Of a stretch of 64,000 nt of DNA, positions 39,196 through 48,472 are shown one piece after another. The notes under the pieces are model-generated. The model searched no databases and was not told the origin of the DNA. It saw only the letters and a program-made list of their open reading frames with translations. Position numbers and translations under genes: made by a program. How positions within the stretch are numbered: the first letter of the stretch is position 1; every line of letters begins with the position of its first letter. The stretch spans positions 2,928,325 to 2,992,324 of the forward strand of contig NZ_LR026978.1 of assembly GCF_900604315.1 (NCBI RefSeq), in the 5' to 3' direction. This stretch comes from [Erwinia] mediterraneensis (GTDB lineage Bacteria > Pseudomonadota > Gammaproteobacteria > Enterobacterales > Enterobacteriaceae).

Positions 39196-41250
39196 ATGGA
39201 ACTCAAAGCAACCTCAATGGGCAAACGTCTTGCTCAACATCCTTATCATCGTGTGCGTCTGCTGGCTGCTGGCGTTGAGGTCAGCGGGGATAAACATGAA
39301 TATCTCATCCCTTTTAACCAACTGCTGGATATCGCCTGTAAGCGCGGCGTGGTCTGGGGGGAACTGGAGTTCACCCTGCCGGCGGAAAAAGTGGTGCGCC
39401 TGCACGGCACGGAATGGCAGGAAACCCAGCGTTTTTATCATTATCTGCAGCAGGCCTGGCAACAGTGGAGTCAGGAGATGAGCGAGGTCTGCAGCGAGGT
39501 ATTAACCAGCGTGGTGACGCGCATTCAGGCCTTCGAACAGCAGGATCGCTGGTTAAGACGCAGCGAACTGCGGGCGATCACTGAGATGATCCATCAACAG
39601 TTTGACGCCTTACCGCTGCCGCTTGCGAGGATAGCCTCTTTTGAGAACTGCCGTGCCAGCTGGCAGACCTGCCAGTACTGGCTGGAGCAGGGCGAAGCCG
39701 CGCTGCGTGAGCGCAATCGTCGCTGGACGGATAATATGCTGACACAATATCACGACTTTTTTGCCCGCGTTGAGTCAACGCCACTGAACCGGGCGCAAAG
39801 CGAAGCGGTGGTTAACGGCGAAGAGTCGCTGCTGTTGTTGGCCGGTGCCGGCAGTGGCAAAACCTCCGTACTGGTGGCCCGGGCGGGCTGGCTGATGACA
39901 CGTAAGCTGGCGGCGCCGGAACAGATACTGCTGCTGGCGTTTGGTCGCCAGGCGGCGGAAGAGATGAACGATCGCATCCGGACGCGGCTGGGCGACTGCG
40001 CGATTCAGGCGAGAACCTTTCACGCGCTGGCGCTGCATATCATTCGTGAAGGCAGCAGCAAGCAGCCAGCGATCAGCAAGCTGGAGAGCGATGCGGAGGC
40101 GCGGCGCACGCTGCTGATCGACACCTGGCGGCAGCAGTGCAGCGAGAAAAAAGCGCAGGCGAACGGCTGGCGGCAGTGGCTGCGTGATGAACTGCAGTGG
40201 ACGGTGCCGGAAGGCGCTTTCTGGCAGGATCAGGCGCTGGCGCAACGTCTGGCGAGCCGTCTTGAACGCTGGCTGGGCCTGATGCGCATGCATGGCGGCG
40301 CCCAGGCCGCAATGATTGCCGACGTGCCGGATGAGGTGCGTGATCTCTTCAGTAAACGTATCAGGTTGATGGCACCGCTGCTGAAAGCCTGGAAAAACGC
40401 ATTAAAAGAGGAGGGGGCGGTCGATTTTTCCGGCCTGATCCATCAGGCGATTAACATTCTGGAAAAAGGGCGTTTTATCAGTCCCTGGAAACAGATTCTG
40501 GTGGATGAGTTCCAGGACATTTCCCCGCAGCGGGCTGCGTTGCTGCAGGCACTGCGTCAGCAAAACAAGCAGACGGCGCTTTTTGCGGTGGGCGATGACT
40601 GGCAGGCGATCTATCGCTTCAGCGGTGCCGAGATGACGCTCACCACCGCCTTTCATCACTACTTTGGTGAAGGCGACCGCTGCGTGCTGGATACCACCTA
40701 CCGGTTTAACGATCGTATTGGGGAGATAGCTAACCGCTTTATTCAGCAGAATCCCCATCAGCTACGTAAGCCGCTGAACAGCGTGACGAAAGGAACAAAA
40801 AAAGCGATTGCGCTGCTGCCGCAGGAGCAGCTTGAACCTTTGTTAAATAAGCTCAGCGGCTACGCCAGACCGGATGAGCGCGTGTTACTGTTGGCCCGCT
40901 ATCACTATTTGCGGCCGGCGATCATGGAGAAAGCCCGGACCAAATGGCCGAAGCTCCAGCTGGACTTTATGACCATTCATGCCAGCAAAGGACAACAGGC
41001 TGATTTCGTGATTTTGCTGGGCTTACAGCAGGGGGATGAGGGCTTTCCGGCGGCGACGCGCGAATCCATTATCGAACAGGGATTGTTGCCGCAACCGGAA
41101 GATTTTCCGCACGCTGAGGAGCGGCGACTGGCTTATGTGGCGCTGACGCGGGCGCGTCAGCAGGTCTGGCTGCTTTACGACCGTGAACAGCCCTCTGATT
41201 TTGTCGATGATTTCCGCGACCTGGGCGTTCCGCTGCTGCGTAAAGCCTGA
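39196..41250 (+). CDS. helD: DNA helicase IV HelD
   Basis: 684-aa superfamily 1A 3'-5' helicase, identical in length to the E. coli enzyme. Walker A is AGAGSGKT (near residue 215), motif II LVDEFQDIS, motif III VGDDWQAIYRFSGA, motif IV LDTTYRFND, motif V MTIHASKGQQADFV and motif VI YVALTRAR. An N-terminal extension of about 200 residues precedes the motor core. It is cytosolic and acts in recombination. It sits between yccF and mgsA as in E. coli. Confidence 0.97.
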   Translation: MELKATSMGKRLAQHPYHRVRLLAAGVEVSGDKHEYLIPFNQLLDIACKRGVVWGELEFTLPAEKVVRLHGTEWQETQRFYHYLQQAWQQWSQEMSEVCSEVLTSVVTRIQAFEQQDRWLRRSELRAITEMIHQQFDALPLPLARIASFENCRASWQTCQYWLEQGEAALRERNRRWTDNMLTQYHDFFARVESTPLNRAQSEAVVNGEESLLLLAGAGSGKTSVLVARAGWLMTRKLAAPEQILLLAFGRQAAEEMNDRIRTRLGDCAIQARTFHALALHIIREGSSKQPAISKLESDAEARRTLLIDTWRQQCSEKKAQANGWRQWLRDELQWTVPEGAFWQDQALAQRLASRLERWLGLMRMHGGAQAAMIADVPDEVRDLFSKRIRLMAPLLKAWKNALKEEGAVDFSGLIHQAINILEKGRFISPWKQILVDEFQDISPQRAALLQALRQQNKQTALFAVGDDWQAIYRFSGAEMTLTTAFHHYFGEGDRCVLDTTYRFNDRIGEIANRFIQQNPHQLRKPLNSVTKGTKKAIALLPQEQLEPLLNKLSGYARPDERVLLLARYHYLRPAIMEKARTKWPKLQLDFMTIHASKGQQADFVILLGLQQGDEGFPAATRESIIEQGLLPQPEDFPHAEERRLAYVALTRARQQVWLLYDREQPSDFVDDFRDLGVPLLRKA

Positions 41251-41257
41251 GGTCAGA

Positions 41258-41716
41258 CTATTTCAGACGTTCCGCCAGGTAGCGCTGATAATCGGGGATG
41301 CTGATATCCAGCGCCCGGGAAAACATCGGTGACTGGATGATAAAATCGGCGGTAGCACGATTGGTGGCCACCGGAATGTTCCAGACGGTGGCCAGGCGCA
41401 ACAGGGCTTTCACATCGGGATCGTGCGGAACGGCATTGAGGGGATCCCAGAAGAAGATCAGGACGTCGATTTTACCTTCCGAAATCATGGCGCCGACCTG
41501 CTGATCTCCGCCCATCGGACCGCTCAGCATCGCTTTGACTTCCAGACCGGTGCTGCGATTAATCAGATTGCCGGTGGTGCCTGTGGCATACAGTACATGC
41601 TGAATGAGCGCTGGCTGATTAAGGCTGACCCACTCCAGCAATGCCGCTTTACAGTGATCGTGGGCGACAAGTGCGATATGTTTTTGTTCGCCAAGGGTGC
41701 GGAGGGTTTGATCCAT
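41258..41716 (-). CDS. mgsA: Methylglyoxal synthase MgsA
   Basis: 152-aa enzyme that converts dihydroxyacetone phosphate to methylglyoxal and phosphate, relieving sugar-phosphate stress. The length equals E. coli MgsA. Catalytic and phosphate-binding segments are LVAHDHCK, the Asp in [13 protein letters not shown], and [15 protein letters not shown]. It converges with helD with 7 bases between stops. gloC, a detoxification enzyme of the same pathway, is at the start of the window. Confidence 0.97.
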   Translation of the reverse strand: MDQTLRTLGEQKHIALVAHDHCKAALLEWVSLNQPALIQHVLYATGTTGNLINRSTGLEVKAMLSGPMGGDQQVGAMISEGKIDVLIFFWDPLNAVPHDPDVKALLRLATVWNIPVATNRATADFIIQSPMFSRALDISIPDYQRYLAERLK

Positions 41717-41795
41717 AACGTCGTCCTGAATAAAAAATGAAAGTTATCTGGATAGAGTTGTAGCGGACGAGTTTACCCCTGTCGTTTACTTTTCA

Positions 41796-42434
41796 TCAAC
41801 TTGTGCGTAACGTTTTTACCCAGGCGAGAAAACGCTGGCGGGTCGCTTCATCCAGACGATGGAACCACATCTGCAGCGAAGCCAGCTCGCTGCTCTGTGC
41901 CCAGTCCAGATCGGCAGCTAAGCGGGTATCAGGGGCGGCAGTAATGTTTTTTGCAAAACGCGGCACGGAAGCGATTTTCCCGGTGCGGTTGTAGCGTTCC
42001 ATTGCCCGTTCATAATCCCCCTGCAGGTCGTTATAGAGTCGATCGCGTTTACTGCGGATCTCTTTCCCGTCGCCATCGACCACCTGAAACGCGAATTCAC
42101 GATCGAAATGCAGGCGCTCACGGCGGTTTTCCAGCGCCGGAAGGCGAATACGGATCGATTTTGCTTCGGCAGTAAAGGTGACGATCAACGGCACGGAACG
42201 GTAATCTGGTGTCGGGCGCTGCTGATTTTCGCGTACCTTTTCCACCCGGAACAGAAACTGATGCTCTCCGCGCTCGAGTTCAAGGCTGTCTGCGCCTTTC
42301 AGTAGCGAGCCGGAAATTTTACGCCCATCCAGCACCAGCAGCTCGATCTCGGGATCAAGCTTTAACGTAATGGCGTGACAGGGTGCTGTTACGAGTAAAG
42401 TGAATAAACACGTAGCAGCCAGTGACAGCTTCAT
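41796..42434 (-). CDS. yccT: Periplasmic DUF2057 protein YccT (curli-inhibitor CsgI family)
   Basis: 212-aa secreted protein with Sec signal MKLSLAATCLFTLLVTAPCHA. The DUF2057 body shows ITLKLDPEIELLVLDGRKI and GEHQFLFRVEKV. In E. coli YccT (CsgI) interferes with curli subunit assembly; function here is by analogy. No Cys lipobox. It is next to mgsA on the same strand, 79 bases upstream. Confidence 0.88.
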   Translation of the reverse strand: MKLSLAATCLFTLLVTAPCHAITLKLDPEIELLVLDGRKISGSLLKGADSLELERGEHQFLFRVEKVRENQQRPTPDYRSVPLIVTFTAEAKSIRIRLPALENRRERLHFDREFAFQVVDGDGKEIRSKRDRLYNDLQGDYERAMERYNRTGKIASVPRFAKNITAAPDTRLAADLDWAQSSELASLQMWFHRLDEATRQRFLAWVKTLRTS

Positions 42435-42614
42435 TTCATCTCCCGGGAAGAGGGCGTCAGAGAACAGGTGAATGTATCAAATTCTTACATTATGGCAGCG
42501 CATTTACATTTTAACATATCTGTTCGTGCATTAGCGCAAAGTTTTCTGCACAGGTAGTTTCATACCTGTGCGCCTGATCATCTACACTGAGGCGAATGTA
42601 AGAAGGAGCCAATA

Positions 42615-43037
42615 ATGAACGATCAACTGATTCGTGATGTGCTGACCTCCACCAAACGCATCGCGCTGGTAGGTGCCAGCGATCGACCCGAACGTCCCAG
42701 CTATGGGGTGATGAAATATCTGCTCGGTCAGGGGTATGAAGTGATCCCGGTCAGTCCGAAACTGGCGGGGAAAAGCTTGCTGGGGCAGACCGCGTACGCC
42801 AGCCTGGCGGATATTCCGGGCCAGGTCGATATGGTGGACGTTTTCCGTCATTCCGAAGCTGCGTGGGGGGTAGCGCAAGAGGCGATTGCCATCGGGGCAA
42901 AAACGCTCTGGCTGCAATCGGGCGTGGTAAATGAACAGGCCGCGGTACTGGCCCGGGATGCGGGCATGACGGTCATTATGGATCGCTGCCCAAAAATGGA
43001 GATACCGCGACTGGGATTAACAAAGCCGCAGGCGTAA
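42615..43037 (+). CDS. yccU: CoA-binding protein YccU
   Basis: 140-aa Rossmann-fold protein of the CoA_binding_2 family. A glycine-rich start IALVGASDRPERPSYGVMKYL, VIPVSPKLAGKSLLGQ and VFRHSEAA are typical. The C-terminal DRCPKMEIPRL is family-specific. The role is unknown; related domains occur in CoA-dependent acetyltransferases. The start at 42615 follows AAGGAG. It is divergent from yccT and converges with hspQ. Confidence 0.9.
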   Translation: MNDQLIRDVLTSTKRIALVGASDRPERPSYGVMKYLLGQGYEVIPVSPKLAGKSLLGQTAYASLADIPGQVDMVDVFRHSEAAWGVAQEAIAIGAKTLWLQSGVVNEQAAVLARDAGMTVIMDRCPKMEIPRLGLTKPQA

Positions 43038-43065
43038 CGCGCGCGGACACTTCTGCTACTGGTGG

Positions 43066-43383
43066 TTAGTGGCGCAGACGGGGCGCCTGAAGCTGTTGAC
43101 GGATTGAAGCAGCGAGCTCATCCATCGAGGGTTGCTCGGGGTGCTCCCTGTTGATTTCTCCCGCCAGTTGCACTTCCGCCACATAGGTGTGAACAGGCTC
43201 ACCGGTTTCATCTTCCATCACGACATGGTACCAGGGCGTGGTACGTAACGCTTCGGTACCACCAACCTCTTCCAGTTTCGGCGTATCGAGTGAATACTCG
43301 GGATCGACGTCAATTATCACACCCAACACGCCAGAAAGTTTATGCCTTACCTGCTGACCAATTCCAAATTTACTGGCAATCAT
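43066..43383 (-). CDS. hspQ: Heat-shock protein HspQ
   Basis: 105-aa protein of the YccV family; a specificity-enhancing factor for Lon that also binds hemimethylated DNA in vitro. Family segments: [31 protein letters not shown], and [16 protein letters not shown]. The start at 43383 follows CGGAGGTC. A well-matched sigma-32 promoter lies 33-60 bases upstream, in keeping with heat-shock control. Confidence 0.95.
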   Translation of the reverse strand: MIASKFGIGQQVRHKLSGVLGVIIDVDPEYSLDTPKLEEVGGTEALRTTPWYHVVMEDETGEPVHTYVAEVQLAGEINREHPEQPSMDELAASIRQQLQAPRLRH

Positions 43384-43415
43384 AGTGACCTCCGAAAAGA
43401 ACTGCCCTGTCTCCT

Positions 43416-43443
43416 GTATGGGGGCAAGGCAAGTATTTTCAAG
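43416..43443 (-). promoter_or_regulatory. Sigma-32 heat-shock promoter of hspQ
   Basis: On the minus strand: CTTGAAA, 13 bases, CCCCATAC. This matches the heat-shock consensus CTTGAAA - 11 to 16 - CCCCATNT with one change. It lies between the rlmI stop and hspQ. Confidence 0.85.
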
Positions 43444-44634
43444 TCACAGTACGCGACAAGCGAAGCCCTTCAGATACAAGCCTTCCGGATAGCTGGCAAT
43501 GACCGGATGGTCGGCGGCCTGACGGAACTGTTCTATAAATTGTACATCACGTCCGGCATCCACAGCGGCATCCGCGACAATTTTTTGAAAAAGCTCGGTC
43601 GCCATTAAACCGGAACAGGAGAAGGTCAGCAGAATACCGCCCGGATTGAGCAGTTGCATGGCCAGCATATTGATGTCTTTATAACCGCGACAGGCGCCCG
43701 CCAGCTGATTCTTGTTTTCGACAAATTTTGGCGGATCCATGATGATCAGATCGAATTTTTCACCGCTGTCACGATAGTTGCGCAGCAGCTTAAATACATC
43801 ATCACGCACAAACTGCGCACGCGCTACATCCATACCATTTAACGCCACGTTCTGCCGCGCCACATCAAGCGCATCCTGTGAGGTATCGACGCTGATTACT
43901 TCACGGCAGCCGCCCATCAGCGCGGAAACCGCAAATCCCCCGGTATAAGAGAAGCAGTTCAGCACGCGGGCATTCTGGGCATAACGGCGCGTGGCCAGGC
44001 GGCTGTCACGCTGATCGAGGTAATAACCGGTTTTATGGCCGCTCTGAATGTTGACCAGCAGCTTCATGCCATGCTCGGTGATGGGCAACAGTGGCGGCGG
44101 CAGTTCGCCGCTGACCGGGCCATGGGTCAGTTCCAGCCCCTCTTTTTTGCGCACGGCGACGTCAGAGCGGTCATAGATAGCGCAGTCAGGAAAGCAGTGT
44201 TGCAAGGCAGTGAGAATCGCCGGACGCTGATACTCCGCGCCTGCGGACAGCAGCTGTAAGACCAGAAAGTGACCAAAGCGATCGATAGTGACGCCGGGCA
44301 GTCCATCTGATTCGCCTGCAATCAGGCGATAGCTGTCGAGACCATCCTGCTGCGCCAGCCAGCTGCGCCACTGCTGTGCCTGCCCGAAGCGCCGAATGAA
44401 AAACGCAATGTCGATCGATTCTTCTGCCTGCCAGCTCCAGACACGCGCCCGGATTTGCGACTGAGGTGAATAAGCGGCACGCGCCAGCCATTTTCCGTTG
44501 CTGTCACAAATGTCTACGGTTTCGCCGGACTGGGCTTTACCTTCAAGACGCGCAACGGCACCTGAAAAGACCCAGGGATGGCGGCGGAGAAGGGATTTTT
44601 CACGTCCCCTGGCGAGAATCAATCGAGCGGTCAT
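43444..44634 (-). CDS. rlmI: 23S rRNA m5C1962 methyltransferase RlmI
   Basis: 396-aa rRNA methyltransferase. An N-terminal PUA domain (residues 1-75; [20 protein letters not shown]) is followed by a central domain and a Rossmann methyltransferase with [18 protein letters not shown] and the catalytic-site [14 protein letters not shown]. The length equals E. coli RlmI (YccW). It reads leftward, with acyP divergent after 86 bases. Confidence 0.96.
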   Translation of the reverse strand: MTARLILARGREKSLLRRHPWVFSGAVARLEGKAQSGETVDICDSNGKWLARAAYSPQSQIRARVWSWQAEESIDIAFFIRRFGQAQQWRSWLAQQDGLDSYRLIAGESDGLPGVTIDRFGHFLVLQLLSAGAEYQRPAILTALQHCFPDCAIYDRSDVAVRKKEGLELTHGPVSGELPPPLLPITEHGMKLLVNIQSGHKTGYYLDQRDSRLATRRYAQNARVLNCFSYTGGFAVSALMGGCREVISVDTSQDALDVARQNVALNGMDVARAQFVRDDVFKLLRNYRDSGEKFDLIIMDPPKFVENKNQLAGACRGYKDINMLAMQLLNPGGILLTFSCSGLMATELFQKIVADAAVDAGRDVQFIEQFRQAADHPVIASYPEGLYLKGFACRVL

Positions 44635-44720
44635 ATTTTGCTATGCTTACCTGAAAAAAAGAGGCGCCATTGTCCGGCGGATACCTGAAAAAAGCAACGA
44701 GCAAGCTAAAGGAGAACAGG

Positions 44721-44999
44721 ATGGCACAAACCTGTATTAAAGCCTGGGTGCACGGCATAGTCCAGGGCGTGGGTTTTCGCTACAGCACCCAGTCGCAGGC
44801 CAGGCAGCTTGGTTTGCAGGGATACGCGCGTAATTTACATGATGGCAGCGTCGAAGTGATGGCCTGTGGCGAACAGGAGCAGGTGGATGCGCTCCTGGCA
44901 TGGCTGAGGGCCGGTGGGCCGGGCAGCGCACGCGTTGACAAGGTGCTGGTGGAACCGCATCAGCCTGACGAAGCGCCGCGCGGCTTCAGCACGCACTGA
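44721..44999 (+). CDS. acyP: Acylphosphatase AcyP (YccX)
   Basis: 92-aa enzyme that hydrolyses acyl phosphates. The signature [19 protein letters not shown] holds the catalytic Arg; the Asn lies in [13 protein letters not shown]. The start at 44721 follows AAAGGAG; a frame from 44670 adds 17 unsupported residues. It ends one base before the tusE stop on the other strand. Confidence 0.96.
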   Translation: MAQTCIKAWVHGIVQGVGFRYSTQSQARQLGLQGYARNLHDGSVEVMACGEQEQVDALLAWLRAGGPGSARVDKVLVEPHQPDEAPRGFSTH

Positions 45000-45000
45000 G

Positions 45001-45327
45001 TTAAAGGCATTTTGCCGGTTTAGGCAGACCGGCAATTTTCGTCGCCTGTTTGGCGGGCCCTTCCGGAAACAGGCGGAACAGATAGCGACTGTTGCCTTTC
45101 TCCGCGCCATATTTTTGCGCCATCGCTTTCACCAGCATACGAATCGCTGGTGAGGTATTAAACTCGAGGTAGAAGTCACGAACGAAACGAACCACTTCCC
45201 AGTGCGCTTCGCTCATCTCGATACCTTCCTGGGCCGCAAGATAAACGGCCAGCGCTTCGCTCCACTCTTCCCGATGTTTTAAATAACCTTCTGCGTCAAC
45301 CGCAATCTCTTTACCCGCAAAATTCAC
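45001..45327 (-). CDS. tusE: Sulfurtransferase TusE (DsrC family)
   Basis: 108-aa last relay of the TusA-TusBCD-TusE sulfur pathway that feeds MnmA for 2-thiolation of tRNA wobble uridine. The DsrC-type penultimate Cys is present (PKPAKCL at the C-terminus), with [20 protein letters not shown] and [14 protein letters not shown] typical of the family. It follows yccA on the same strand after a terminator. Confidence 0.95.
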   Translation of the reverse strand: MNFAGKEIAVDAEGYLKHREEWSEALAVYLAAQEGIEMSEAHWEVVRFVRDFYLEFNTSPAIRMLVKAMAQKYGAEKGNSRYLFRLFPEGPAKQATKIAGLPKPAKCL

Positions 45328-45380
45328 GTTAGTACCTCACTCAATTACCGGGGTCTATAGTAACAAAATGGCGGGGCAGA

Positions 45381-45408
45381 AAAAGCAAAACCCCGCCGAA
45401 GCGGGGCC
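45381..45408 (-). terminator. Intrinsic terminator of yccA
   Basis: On the minus strand GGCCCCGCTTCGGCGGGGTTTT, a stable hairpin with a TTCG loop followed by T-rich sequence, 31 bases past the yccA stop. Confidence 0.82.
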
Positions 45409-45439
45409 GGGAAAAGCATTTTAGCGGTGACTGACGCTA

Positions 45440-46096
45440 TCAGTCATTGCGGGAAAAGCCCAGCAGGCTTAGCAGGCTGACAAAGATATTGTACAACGAG
45501 ACGTAAAGGCTGACGGTCGCGCGAATATAGTTGGTTTCACCACCGTGGATAATGTTGCTGGTTTCCCAGAGAATGGCACCGGCGGAAAACAGGATAAACA
45601 GTGCGCTGATCGCCAGATGCAGAGCAGGCAATTGCAGGAACAGGTTCGCAATCACCGCAACTAACAGCACCACAAAGCCCGCCATCATCATACCGCCGAG
45701 GAAAGACATATCGCGACGGGTGGTGAGGACATAAGCGGAACAGCAGAAGAACACCAGCGCGGTTCCCCCTAATGCCAGGGCAATGACATCACCCATACCC
45801 GCCGTCAGGTAGGCGCTGAGAATGGGGCCGAGGCAGTAGCCGAGAAAACCGGTAAAGGCGAAGGCCGCCAGAATACCTGCCGGGCTGTTAGCCAGACGAT
45901 AGGTCAGGAACATCAGACCATAAAAGCCAACCAGCATTAAGATTAAACCCGGCGCGGGCAGGGCAAGCAGGGTGCTGGCGGTGGCGGTGGCGGCGGAAAA
46001 GGCCAGCGTCAGGCCCAGTAAAAAATAGGTGTTACGCAGCACTTTATGGGTGCTGAGTAGCGAATCTTGACGTGAAGAAGTAATTATTCTGTCCAT
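45440..46096 (-). CDS. yccA: FtsH-modulating inner-membrane protein YccA (BAX-inhibitor-1-like)
   Basis: 218-aa protein with seven hydrophobic helices of the BI-1 family. In E. coli YccA interacts with FtsH-HflKC and protects SecY from proteolysis when the translocon is jammed. Family segments: [40 protein letters not shown] and [19 protein letters not shown]; the cytosolic N-terminus precedes the first helix. Length matches E. coli (219). Confidence 0.94.
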   Translation of the reverse strand: MDRIITSSRQDSLLSTHKVLRNTYFLLGLTLAFSAATATASTLLALPAPGLILMLVGFYGLMFLTYRLANSPAGILAAFAFTGFLGYCLGPILSAYLTAGMGDVIALALGGTALVFFCCSAYVLTTRRDMSFLGGMMMAGFVVLLVAVIANLFLQLPALHLAISALFILFSAGAILWETSNIIHGGETNYIRATVSLYVSLYNIFVSLLSLLGFSRND

Positions 46097-46317
46097 AAGG
46101 CGCTCCTGTGCTCAGAACACAATTTTATGCATTGAGCATACGAAGCGGCCGGGTAAGGGGAAAGCCGTTTTACCCTTCTTTACGCGCTGATCTGCTGTCA
46201 GGTTAATCAGAATGGTGAATTTGACGGCGAAAGGTGACTTTTTGGCTGTTTTTCAGGCAAATGAAGCGCGGCAGGCTTTACATCTTCCGGGGGGATGTTT
46301 ATAGTGCGCGTCATTGC

Positions 46318-46405
46318 GGAGGGGTGGCCGAGCGGCTTAAGGCAGCGGTCTTGAAAACCGCCGATGGGAAACCATCCGAGAGTTCGAATCTCTCCTCCTC
46401 CGCCA
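46318..46405 (+). tRNA. serT: tRNA-Ser (anticodon TGA), copy 1
   Basis: 88-nt class II tRNA from GGAGGGG to the encoded CCA (46403-46405). The acceptor stem pairs GGAGGGG with CTCCTCC (one G-U). The anticodon loop reads CTTGAAA, anticodon TGA. The long variable arm CGATGGGAAACCATC and the T-loop TTCGAAT are clear. It lies after yccA, where serT is found in E. coli. Confidence 0.96.
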
Positions 46406-46502
46406 CTTCTTATCGCAGTGTGGATAATGAAGCCGCAAATGAGATGCATTTGCGCGCTCACGGGTATTGCCCGTGCAGCAACAACTGGCATTGCCAGCAT
46501 AC

Positions 46503-46590
46503 GGAGGGGTGGCCGAGTGGCTTAAGGCAGCGGTCTTGAAAACCGCCGATGGGAAACCATCCGAGAGTTCGAATCTCTCCTCCTCCGCCA
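46503..46590 (+). tRNA. tRNA-Ser (anticodon TGA), copy 2
   Basis: 88-nt near-identical copy of the gene 97 bases upstream, differing only in the D-arm (AGTGG instead of AGCGG). All arms and the CCA end (46588-46590) are intact. A T-rich stretch (GCTGGCCTTTTTG) with GGCCAGCA/TGCTGGCC arms follows at 46599-46627, a likely terminator. Confidence 0.95.
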
Positions 46591-46598
46591 TCATATTC

Positions 46599-46627
46599 AG
46601 GGCCAGCACAGCGTGCTGGCCTTTTTG
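46599..46627 (+). terminator. Intrinsic terminator after the tRNA-Ser pair
   Basis: Arms GGCCAGCA and TGCTGGCC with a short loop, then TTTTTG, eight bases after the second tRNA. Confidence 0.82.
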
Positions 46628-46861
46628 TTTTCTGTATTGCCCGCTGCGGTAGAAATTCCGAAAAACATCCTGTCACTTTTCCGACTGCTGCCGTGTCTCA
46701 ACGGCTGGCTGGCATCTTTGCTATAGTCCTGTCACTGTTTTTGCAAACATCTGGCGATTTTCCGAGGCGAGCTGAGTTACACTGTGGCATAACCTGCTCT
46801 GTGGCGAGCTAATCGGTTGAAAGCCAGAATGTTTCTCTAATGAATTAATGGAATAGGCACA

Positions 46862-48430
46862 ATGATCAAGAAACTGAGTCTTTGCGCATTATCGGTGATA
46901 GCGGCGTTAACGCCTGGCGTCTCCGCACAGGCGGCTGAAGGGGATATGCAATTGCAGCAGGTTCTGCTGCTCAGCCGACACAATTTACGCGCACCGCTCG
47001 CTGATAATGGCAGCGTGCTGGAGCAGTCAACGAAGAAAAACTGGCCACAGTGGGACGTTCCGGGCGGTCAGCTCACTACCAAAGGCGGCGTGCTGGAAGT
47101 GTATATGGGTAATTATACGCGCCAGTGGCTGGCCCGACAGGGACTGGTACAGAACGGCAGCTGTCCCGATCCCCGTAACGTTTTCGTGTATGCCAATAGC
47201 CTGCAACGCACGGTGGCGACGGCTCAGTTCTTTATCAATGGCGCTTTTCCGGGATGCGATATCCCGGTGACTCATCAGGATGCCATGGGCACCATGGATC
47301 CGGTATTTAATCCGGTGATCACCAACGACAGTGAAGCGTTCAATAAAAAAGCGCTGGCGGCAATGACCGCTGCTAATGAGAAGCTGGCGTTAAAACCCGC
47401 TTTTCAGCAGCTGGAGAAGATGGTTGATTATAAATCTGCGCCAGCCTGCAATAACAAAAAGCAGTGTGACCTGAGCAGCGGTAAGAACATCTTTACGGCA
47501 GATAACGGCAAAGAGCCGAACGTCAGCGGGCCGCTGAAAACCGGTAACTCTTTAATGGATGCCTTTACGCTGCAATATTACGAGGGCTTTCCGCTGGAGC
47601 AGGTCGCCTGGGGCCAGATTAAAACCCCGGAGCAGTGGAAAACGTTATCAGCCATCAAAAACAGCTATCAGGACGTGCTCTTTACCACGCCTGAGGTAGC
47701 ACGTGAAGTTGCGGCGCCGCTGGTGGATTATATCCGTAGCCTGCTGGTGGATCAGGATAAAGACAGTGCGCCGAAAGTCACCCTGATGGTCGGACACGAT
47801 TCCAACATTGCCTCACTGATGACGGCGCTACAGGCGAAACCCTGGGAGCTGCCGGGGCAGTATGAAAATACGCCTGTTGGTGGTCAGGTGGTTTTCGAAC
47901 GCTGGCATGATGGCAAAACGGATAAAGACCTGCTGAAAATCGAGTATGTCTACCAGACTGCAGAACAGCTACGTAACGCTGAGGTGCTGAGCCTGAAGAA
48001 TCCGCCGAAACGCGTCACGCTGCAGCTGGAAGGCTGCCCGACCGATGCCAACGGCTATTGCAGCTGGGATCAGTTTGTGCAGGTGCTCAACGGAGCGCTG
48101 CAGGGCACGCCGCTGCAGTCCGTTACTGCTGAGGTAACGCCACAGCCTGCTGCCGCGCCTGGCGATGAAAAAGCACAGCAACAGGACAAGGCCGCTGACA
48201 AACCGGCGGAAGAAAAGCCTGCTGCAGCGGGCAAAGAAGCCGCGACGCCCGCTAAAAAGGAAGAAGCGCAGGGCGCAGATAAGGCGAAAGCCGTGGAACC
48301 AAAGGCTGAAGCGCAGCCAAAAGCCGAAGTACAACCAAAAGCCGAAGTACAACCAAAAGCTGAAGCGCAGCCAAAAGCAGAAGAGAAGAGCGGGCAACAA
48401 GCGCAGTCTGCTGAAGCATCAGCAAGTTAA
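46862..48430 (+). CDS. agp: Glucose-1-phosphatase Agp with a low-complexity C-terminal tail
   Basis: 522-aa periplasmic histidine acid phosphatase. A Sec signal ([20 protein letters not shown], cut near AQA-AEG) precedes the active site [11 protein letters not shown] and the proton-donor motif [10 protein letters not shown]. The phosphatase ends near residue 415, the usual length of Agp (about 413). Beyond it lies a 105-residue tail rich in Lys, Ala, Glu, Pro and Gln, with five PKAExx units encoded by near-perfect 18-bp repeats (48299-48388). The tail has no known domain. The gene is followed by an intrinsic terminator. Function of the core is well supported; the tail is unexplained. Confidence 0.94.
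   Translation: MIKKLSLCALSVIAALTPGVSAQAAEGDMQLQQVLLLSRHNLRAPLADNGSVLEQSTKKNWPQWDVPGGQLTTKGGVLEVYMGNYTRQWLARQGLVQNGSCPDPRNVFVYANSLQRTVATAQFFINGAFPGCDIPVTHQDAMGTMDPVFNPVITNDSEAFNKKALAAMTAANEKLALKPAFQQLEKMVDYKSAPACNNKKQCDLSSGKNIFTADNGKEPNVSGPLKTGNSLMDAFTLQYYEGFPLEQVAWGQIKTPEQWKTLSAIKNSYQDVLFTTPEVAREVAAPLVDYIRSLLVDQDKDSAPKVTLMVGHDSNIASLMTALQAKPWELPGQYENTPVGGQVVFERWHDGKTDKDLLKIEYVYQTAEQLRNAEVLSLKNPPKRVTLQLEGCPTDANGYCSWDQFVQVLNGALQGTPLQSVTAEVTPQPAAAPGDEKAQQQDKAADKPAEEKPAAAGKEAATPAKKEEAQGADKAKAVEPKAEAQPKAEVQPKAEVQPKAEAQPKAEEKSGQQAQSAEASAS
48299..48388 (+). repeat. Five tandem 18-bp repeats in agp
   Basis: Units of the form CCAAAAGCCGAAGTACAA start at 48299, 48317, 48335, 48353 and 48371. Units 2 and 3 are identical; the others differ by 2 to 5 bases. 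Each encodes PKAE plus two residues (AQ, VQ or EK). Confidence 0.93.
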
Positions 48431-48443
48431 GCGCGCAGGGAAT

Positions 48444-48468
48444 AAAGCCCCGCTATGGCGGGGCTTTT
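48444..48468. terminator. Bidirectional terminator between agp and the aldehyde dehydrogenase
   Basis: AAAGCCCCGC - TAT - GGCGGGGCTTTT; T-rich on both exits, between the convergent agp and dehydrogenase stops. Confidence 0.88.
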
Positions 48469-48472
48469 CCAT

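Noticed and set aside
46207..46676. Frames of about 60 to 100 aa over the tRNA-Ser genes
   Set aside because: They translate the tRNA sequences and repeat the same residues (GGFQDRCLKPLGH) because the two tRNAs are duplicated.
48299..48388. CRISPR array
   Set aside because: The repeats are 18-bp tandem units without spacers, inside a coding sequence.
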